From positions 1-24,183 of the IMG/VR virus record IMGVR_UViG_3300003323_000353: 24,183 nt of DNA; one strand, 5' to 3'. Positions 21,045-24,183 of this stretch are shown in pieces. The translations under genes and the position numbers were made by a program. Numbering within the stretch: the first letter of the stretch is position 1; the number at the start of each line of letters is the position of its first letter. Source of the stretch: a virus. The notes beneath the pieces are model-generated. The model was not told where the DNA came from, ran no database searches, and was given only the letters and a program-made list of their open reading frames with translations.

Positions 21045-21263
21045 ATGAGCACCACCATCAGCATCGCTGGACTCGGTTTCTCGGCTCAGGTCGAGGTCAG
21101 CGAGGGCGAGTCGTACTGCGACGCGCTTCACCGCGCCGGGTTCTCGAACCCGGAGGAGCTCGACGTCACCGTGAACGGTGAGCAGATCGACAACCCCGAG
21201 GACGTGCCGGTGGAGGCCGACGCCCAGGTCGCCGCGACCCCGAAGAACGCGGCGCTGGGCTAG
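21045..21263 (+). CDS. Ubiquitin-like beta-grasp modifier protein
   Basis: This 72-residue protein has a small beta-grasp pattern: strands TISIAGLG and SAQVEVSE, a helix SYCDALHRAGF, a strand LDVTVNGEQI, and a final strand before the end TPKNAALG. The VTVNG segment and the Gly at the very C-terminus match the MoaD/ThiS/ubiquitin-like class. That Gly would be adenylated by an E1 and joined to targets. It ends LG rather than GG and has no tail to trim. ATG 21045 has AGGAGG 9 nt upstream; the frame is open further up but the leader is clearly non-coding. High G/C at third positions suggests strong expression. The E2-like, JAB and E1-like genes that follow strengthen the call. Confidence 0.75.
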   Translation: MSTTISIAGLGFSAQVEVSEGESYCDALHRAGFSNPEELDVTVNGEQIDNPEDVPVEADAQVAATPKNAALG

Positions 21264-21287
21264 TAACCTGCTGCGTAGATAAGTAGT

Positions 21288-21336
21288 ACCTGCTGCGCAG
21301 CAGTACGCGGGGCGCCGCCAATCCGGGCGGCGCCCC
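21288..21336 (+). terminator. Hairpins between modifier and E2-like genes, possible attenuator
   Basis: CTGCTG-CG-CAGCAG (21290-21303) is followed by a perfect 11-bp stem GGGGCGCCGCC/GGCGGCGCCCC (21309-21319 with 21326-21336). Only TT follows, so termination would be partial. ACCTGCTGCG also occurs at 21266-21275 and 21288-21297. Partial termination or a stable 3' end would make more modifier than enzymes. Confidence 0.55.
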
Positions 21337-21357
21337 TTCAGGTGAAAGGAGACAGGA

Positions 21358-22821
21358 ATGCCGTATTTTGACGAACGGCTAAGCCGTAATTTCTCAGCGG
21401 TAAACGTCCGTGCCATCGAACAGGCCGCGACGGAGTTGGAAACCGCCCGTGCGGCGCCGGTTCGTGTGATCGCCGGTACCGGCGACAGGTTCTCGATCGA
21501 GAACCACAATCACTGGCGCGGCTACGTACGTAGTGAGCGCTACTACTCGGTACCGATCGCGGATCACACGTTCGCCGAGAGCGGCATCACGTGGTACATC
21601 AACGCGTACCCGGAGTTGTACATCCCCGGTCACGAAGCCGAGTGGACGTACGCCACCTTTGCTCCCGACGAGGTGTTGGAGGCACGCAACGCACGCGGTG
21701 AAGAAACCGAATCATGCGAACTTGAGCTACTTCGCTTCACCGATGAGGCGATGGACGAGTTCTTGTCCGCGCATCCAGAGGTGTCGTGGCAACCGATCGA
21801 GTTGGATGACATCAACGGGAACACGGCTCGCATGGGTGAGTTGTTCGACAACGGGCGACTGATCTTCGCGGGATTCGGGGTACAGAATCTCAACTACTGG
21901 GGTATCGCGAAGTGGAAAGAATTGTTCTGCGATCCGGCGGTTCTGCTCGGTGACCCGAACCTGATGCGCGAAGCCGCCGAGCGGCAGGCCGAGGCATCAC
22001 GTCAGGCGTTCATCCGCATGATGGAAGATCGCGGTGACGCGACGATCACCGAGTGTCGCAAAGCGCGGGACAACTACGCGATCGAGGTAGCCAAAGCACA
22101 AGAGGCGATCGTCATCGCGGAAGGCAACCGCAACTCGTACGACCGGCAGTTGGAATACCTGCTCGACCAGTTGGACGGCGACGAGTTGACCGACGCGATG
22201 GTCAACGAGGAGTGGGAGGGCATCACCCGTAACGTAAACGTCGATCACTTCCTCGCCGGTGAGAACCGGGCGACGGCAGAGAACGTGTGGGGTGAACGTG
22301 AAGGTGGTCGAGAGGTTCCGAATCCGTACCTGAAGGTGTTCACGAAACATCTGTGGTTGACCAACCCGGAGAGCGGACGCAAACTCCCGCTCGGTGAGTT
22401 CGAGGTCACGATGAACTTCGGGACCAATCAGCTACGGATCAAGAACCTGACCCGACGCGGCAGTCGCGAAGGGTTGAACTGGGATCACCCTCACGTGAGG
22501 GAATCTCGACTGTGCTCAGCCGAGTACACCACGGCAATCACGACGTTGCTGCGCGACAGGAAACTGGCGAACATGACTAACATGATGTTCACCATCCTCG
22601 GCACGGTGACGTTGAATGATCCGTGGGGTCGCAATAACATCCGCATCTGGGAACAGATGGATGATGAGGAACGGCAGTCGAAAGGCTGGTCACCCTGGTC
22701 GGCGGACGAGGACGAGCATCCGCTCGCGATCCTCATGCAGGAAGAACAGGCAGCACGCGAAGCGGCAGCAGAGGCCGCACAACAGGAGCAAGAGCAACAG
22801 GAGGATGTAACGAATGAGTAG
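21358..22821 (+). CDS. E2-like (UBC-fold) conjugating protein with long N-terminal region
   Basis: This 487-residue protein has an unassigned N-terminal region (1-195) rich in Tyr, Trp and acidic residues. A charged coiled coil follows (about 200-275). The C-terminal part (about 320-440) resembles a UBC fold: strands GEFEVTMNF and QLRIKNLT, then HPHVRESRLC (His377-Pro-His379, Cys386), and a helix TTAITTLLRDRK. Canonical E2s have HPN followed by the catalytic Cys; bacterial E2-like proteins often have HPH. Here His-to-Cys spacing is one residue shorter than in UBE2D2. Cys386 is the likely thioester site. A Gln/Glu-rich tail ends it. The ATG has an AAAGGAGA site. The call combines motif and operon context. 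Confidence 0.65.
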   Translation: MPYFDERLSRNFSAVNVRAIEQAATELETARAAPVRVIAGTGDRFSIENHNHWRGYVRSERYYSVPIADHTFAESGITWYINAYPELYIPGHEAEWTYATFAPDEVLEARNARGEETESCELELLRFTDEAMDEFLSAHPEVSWQPIELDDINGNTARMGELFDNGRLIFAGFGVQNLNYWGIAKWKELFCDPAVLLGDPNLMREAAERQAEASRQAFIRMMEDRGDATITECRKARDNYAIEVAKAQEAIVIAEGNRNSYDRQLEYLLDQLDGDELTDAMVNEEWEGITRNVNVDHFLAGENRATAENVWGEREGGREVPNPYLKVFTKHLWLTNPESGRKLPLGEFEVTMNFGTNQLRIKNLTRRGSREGLNWDHPHVRESRLCSAEYTTAITTLLRDRKLANMTNMMFTILGTVTLNDPWGRNNIRIWEQMDDEERQSKGWSPWSADEDEHPLAILMQEEQAAREAAAEAAQQEQEQQEDVTNE

Positions 22822-23818
22822 CCAAGAGTCATACGGCCACGTTCATTTCGAGCCGGATACGTGGCGAATGCTACAGGAATACACGGACCTGTGCCCGACC
22901 GAGGTAGCGTGCATGGGATACGCCACGCTCGACGGGCCGATCGTCAAGGTCCATGAGGTATTCCTGGTACCACAGGTGGTCAGTGGTTCGTCGGTCGAGT
23001 TCATGGATACCGGCTTTCCGTGGGCCGTGAACAAAGCATTGCAGGAGGGACGCATCGATGAACTGCGGTTCATCTGGCATTCGCACTGCAACTTCAGCGC
23101 TTTCTTCTCATCGATCGATGAGGACATGGTGCGGAAGGTACGCAACCACGGGCCGATTCCCTGGCTCGCCGATGTGGTGCTGAACAAGAAGGGCGAGACT
23201 CACGCTCAGATCGATTACTTCGCTCTGGGTGATGGGGTCAATGAATTCTGCCAACACCTCATGTTGCCGCTTGAGGTTCAGGTCGGCGACTTCCCGGCGG
23301 ACGAAACCGAGAAACGCATCGAAGAGTTGGAAGCGATGCTGACCAAGAAACCCGTGACTACGACTACCACCACGTCAAGCAAGAGCAGTGGCGTGGTGGG
23401 TAAGTCGGGTTGTACCGCCGCCGACTGGCGTCTGCACAACCAGGCGAAATCCAAGGGCTGGGAGTCGTACGTGGATGACGAAGGATACATCCACTACTGG
23501 GACCCAAAAGAGGGCGGCAGTTACAAGGGCAGCGCGAAAGTCCCACTCAAATCGGATGGCACTCCGCATGATGGGTACTACACCACCACGGCATACGATC
23601 ACCCTGGGGTGATCGAGTGCCTGGATGGTGGACGTATCTTCACTGATGCGGAGCGTCAACCCGACTTCGAGAAAATGTCCGACGAGGAACTGGACGCGTA
23701 CTGCGACGCGATGATCGAGCACGCCGAGAAACGTGAACGTGAAGAAAGCGAGCAGAAAGGCAAAGACGACGAAGTAGATCCTCACGTGGATGCGATCATG
23801 GAGCGAGGTCAGATATGA
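22814..23818 (+). CDS. JAB/JAMM metalloprotease, deconjugase-like
   Basis: The N-terminal domain (about 1-155 of 334) has the full JAMM zinc site: Glu30 (CPTEVACMGY) and HSHCNFSAFFSSID with His89, His91, Ser99 and Asp102, exactly the HxHx10D spacing. It would cleave isopeptide or peptide bonds after a modifier. A Thr/Ser linker (about 187-201) leads to a second domain (about 205-285) with ADWRLHNQAKSKGWESYVDD and YIHYWDPKEGG. A charged helical tail follows. No signal peptide is seen. It overlaps the E2-like gene by 8 nt, with AGGAGG upstream, and the E1-like gene by 4 nt. Since the modifier already ends in Gly, removing it from targets is more likely than maturation. Confidence 0.85.
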   Translation: MSSQESYGHVHFEPDTWRMLQEYTDLCPTEVACMGYATLDGPIVKVHEVFLVPQVVSGSSVEFMDTGFPWAVNKALQEGRIDELRFIWHSHCNFSAFFSSIDEDMVRKVRNHGPIPWLADVVLNKKGETHAQIDYFALGDGVNEFCQHLMLPLEVQVGDFPADETEKRIEELEAMLTKKPVTTTTTTSSKSSGVVGKSGCTAADWRLHNQAKSKGWESYVDDEGYIHYWDPKEGGSYKGSAKVPLKSDGTPHDGYYTTTAYDHPGVIECLDGGRIFTDAERQPDFEKMSDEELDAYCDAMIEHAEKREREESEQKGKDDEVDPHVDAIMERGQI

Positions 23819-24183
23819 CCGATGCCATCATCGACATCCCCGAGATCCGGCCCGATGCACTCTACCATCGGCAGCACGGATTCTACAACCCGAGTGAGCA
23901 TCAGCATGATCACGTGACGTTCATCGGCGTCGGTGGCATCGGATCGTTCGCCGCGTTTGCGGCGGGCAAGCTCGGCATCCCCAAGATCACGCTGGTCGAT
24001 GATGACACTGTCGAGCTACACAACGCGCCCAATCAGATGCATCCGGTAGGTGATGCGTTGTTTGAACCAAAGGTACTGATCACTGCCGAACAGATTCGCG
24101 AGCACAGCGGCGGCCTGGTCGAGGTTTGTCCAGTGAACGCAAAACACGATGGCATCGATACGTATGACGGCGTGGTCGTCAGC
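23815..24183 (+). CDS. E1/ThiF-like adenylyltransferase, partial (runs off right edge)
   Basis: The ATG overlaps the JAB stop (ATGA), and the frame is open to the edge (123 codons). It starts MTDAIIDIPEIRPDALYHRQ; the YHRQ matches the N-terminal RQ of E1/MoeB proteins. The nucleotide loop is FIGVGGIGSF (GVGGIGS, 38-44). The acidic motif LVDDDTVELHN (Asp62, Asp64, Glu67, Asn70) follows, then NQ (73-74), and Lys86 in the FEPK position. It would adenylate the C-terminal Gly of the modifier. In the usual NLxRQ motif the Arg is replaced by Asn73. The adenylation domain end and any catalytic Cys are beyond the window. Copy 3 of the 16-bp repeat is inside the gene. Confidence 0.85.
   Translation, partial: MTDAIIDIPEIRPDALYHRQHGFYNPSEHQHDHVTFIGVGGIGSFAAFAAGKLGIPKITLVDDDTVELHNAPNQMHPVGDALFEPKVLITAEQIREHSGGLVEVCPVNAKHDGIDTYDGVVVS
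24125..24140. repeat. 16-bp repeat TTTGTCCAGTGAACGC, copy 3
   Basis: This is identical to 20696-20711. Here it lies inside the E1-like gene, encoding CPVNA in frame, while the other copies are intergenic or antisense to another gene. Confidence 0.7.

Noticed and set aside
18082-24140. The three 13-16 bp repeats as a CRISPR array or as attachment sites
   Set aside because: The spacing is 2.6 and 3.4 kb, not array-like. No integrase or tRNA-end match accompanies them, so an attachment-site call is unsupported.

Overview
This window looks like part of a double-stranded DNA tailed phage (or prophage) genome with a P22/T7-like short-tail head and connector module. The promoter grammar (TTGACA or extended TGn -10 boxes of the TAnnnT type), strong AGGAGG ribosome sites and many apparently leaderless genes suggest a high-GC Gram-positive, probably actinobacterial, host. 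The host call is an inference; nothing in the window proves it.

Late arm (1-16215, minus strand, read right to left): a two-zinc-ribbon protein, a 36-residue membrane peptide, a small alanine-rich protein, tRNA-Pro, tRNA-Asn and tRNA-Trp, a candidate small terminase, the large terminase, a small Cys protein, the portal, a small virion-like protein, a beta-rich appendage protein, two small proteins, the scaffold, a decoration-like protein, an acidic protein, the major capsid protein behind its own promoter, a conserved hypothetical, a connector/adaptor, a large beta-rich tail hub, and three low-complexity or helical proteins (likely internal virion proteins) running off the left edge. Six of these genes have a TATACT/TATAAT box 6-8 nt before the start codon, so their mRNAs are probably leaderless.

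Control region (about 16129-16834): divergent promoters, several hairpins and a CATG/GTG-rich stretch of inverted repeats.

Early or accessory arm (16753-20695): two short plus-strand genes with strong intrinsic terminators, a three-gene minus-strand operon coupled by TGATG overlaps, and a dense plus-strand array of at least nine tiny overlapping genes of unknown function.

Ubiquitin-like cassette (20784 to the right edge): a promoter, a roughly 225-nt leader with four consecutive hairpins, then a 72-residue beta-grasp ubiquitin-like protein ending in Gly, a 487-residue protein with an E2-like HPH...C signature, a JAB/JAMM protein with a complete E/HxH/D zinc site, and the start of an E1/ThiF-like adenylyltransferase. 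The order modifier-E2-JAB-E1 matches bacterial Bil-type conjugation operons and parallels PRTRC-type sets, but here it sits in a phage genome. This is the most remarkable content of the window. The cassette is cut by the right edge, so the E1 C-terminal half and any further partners are not visible.
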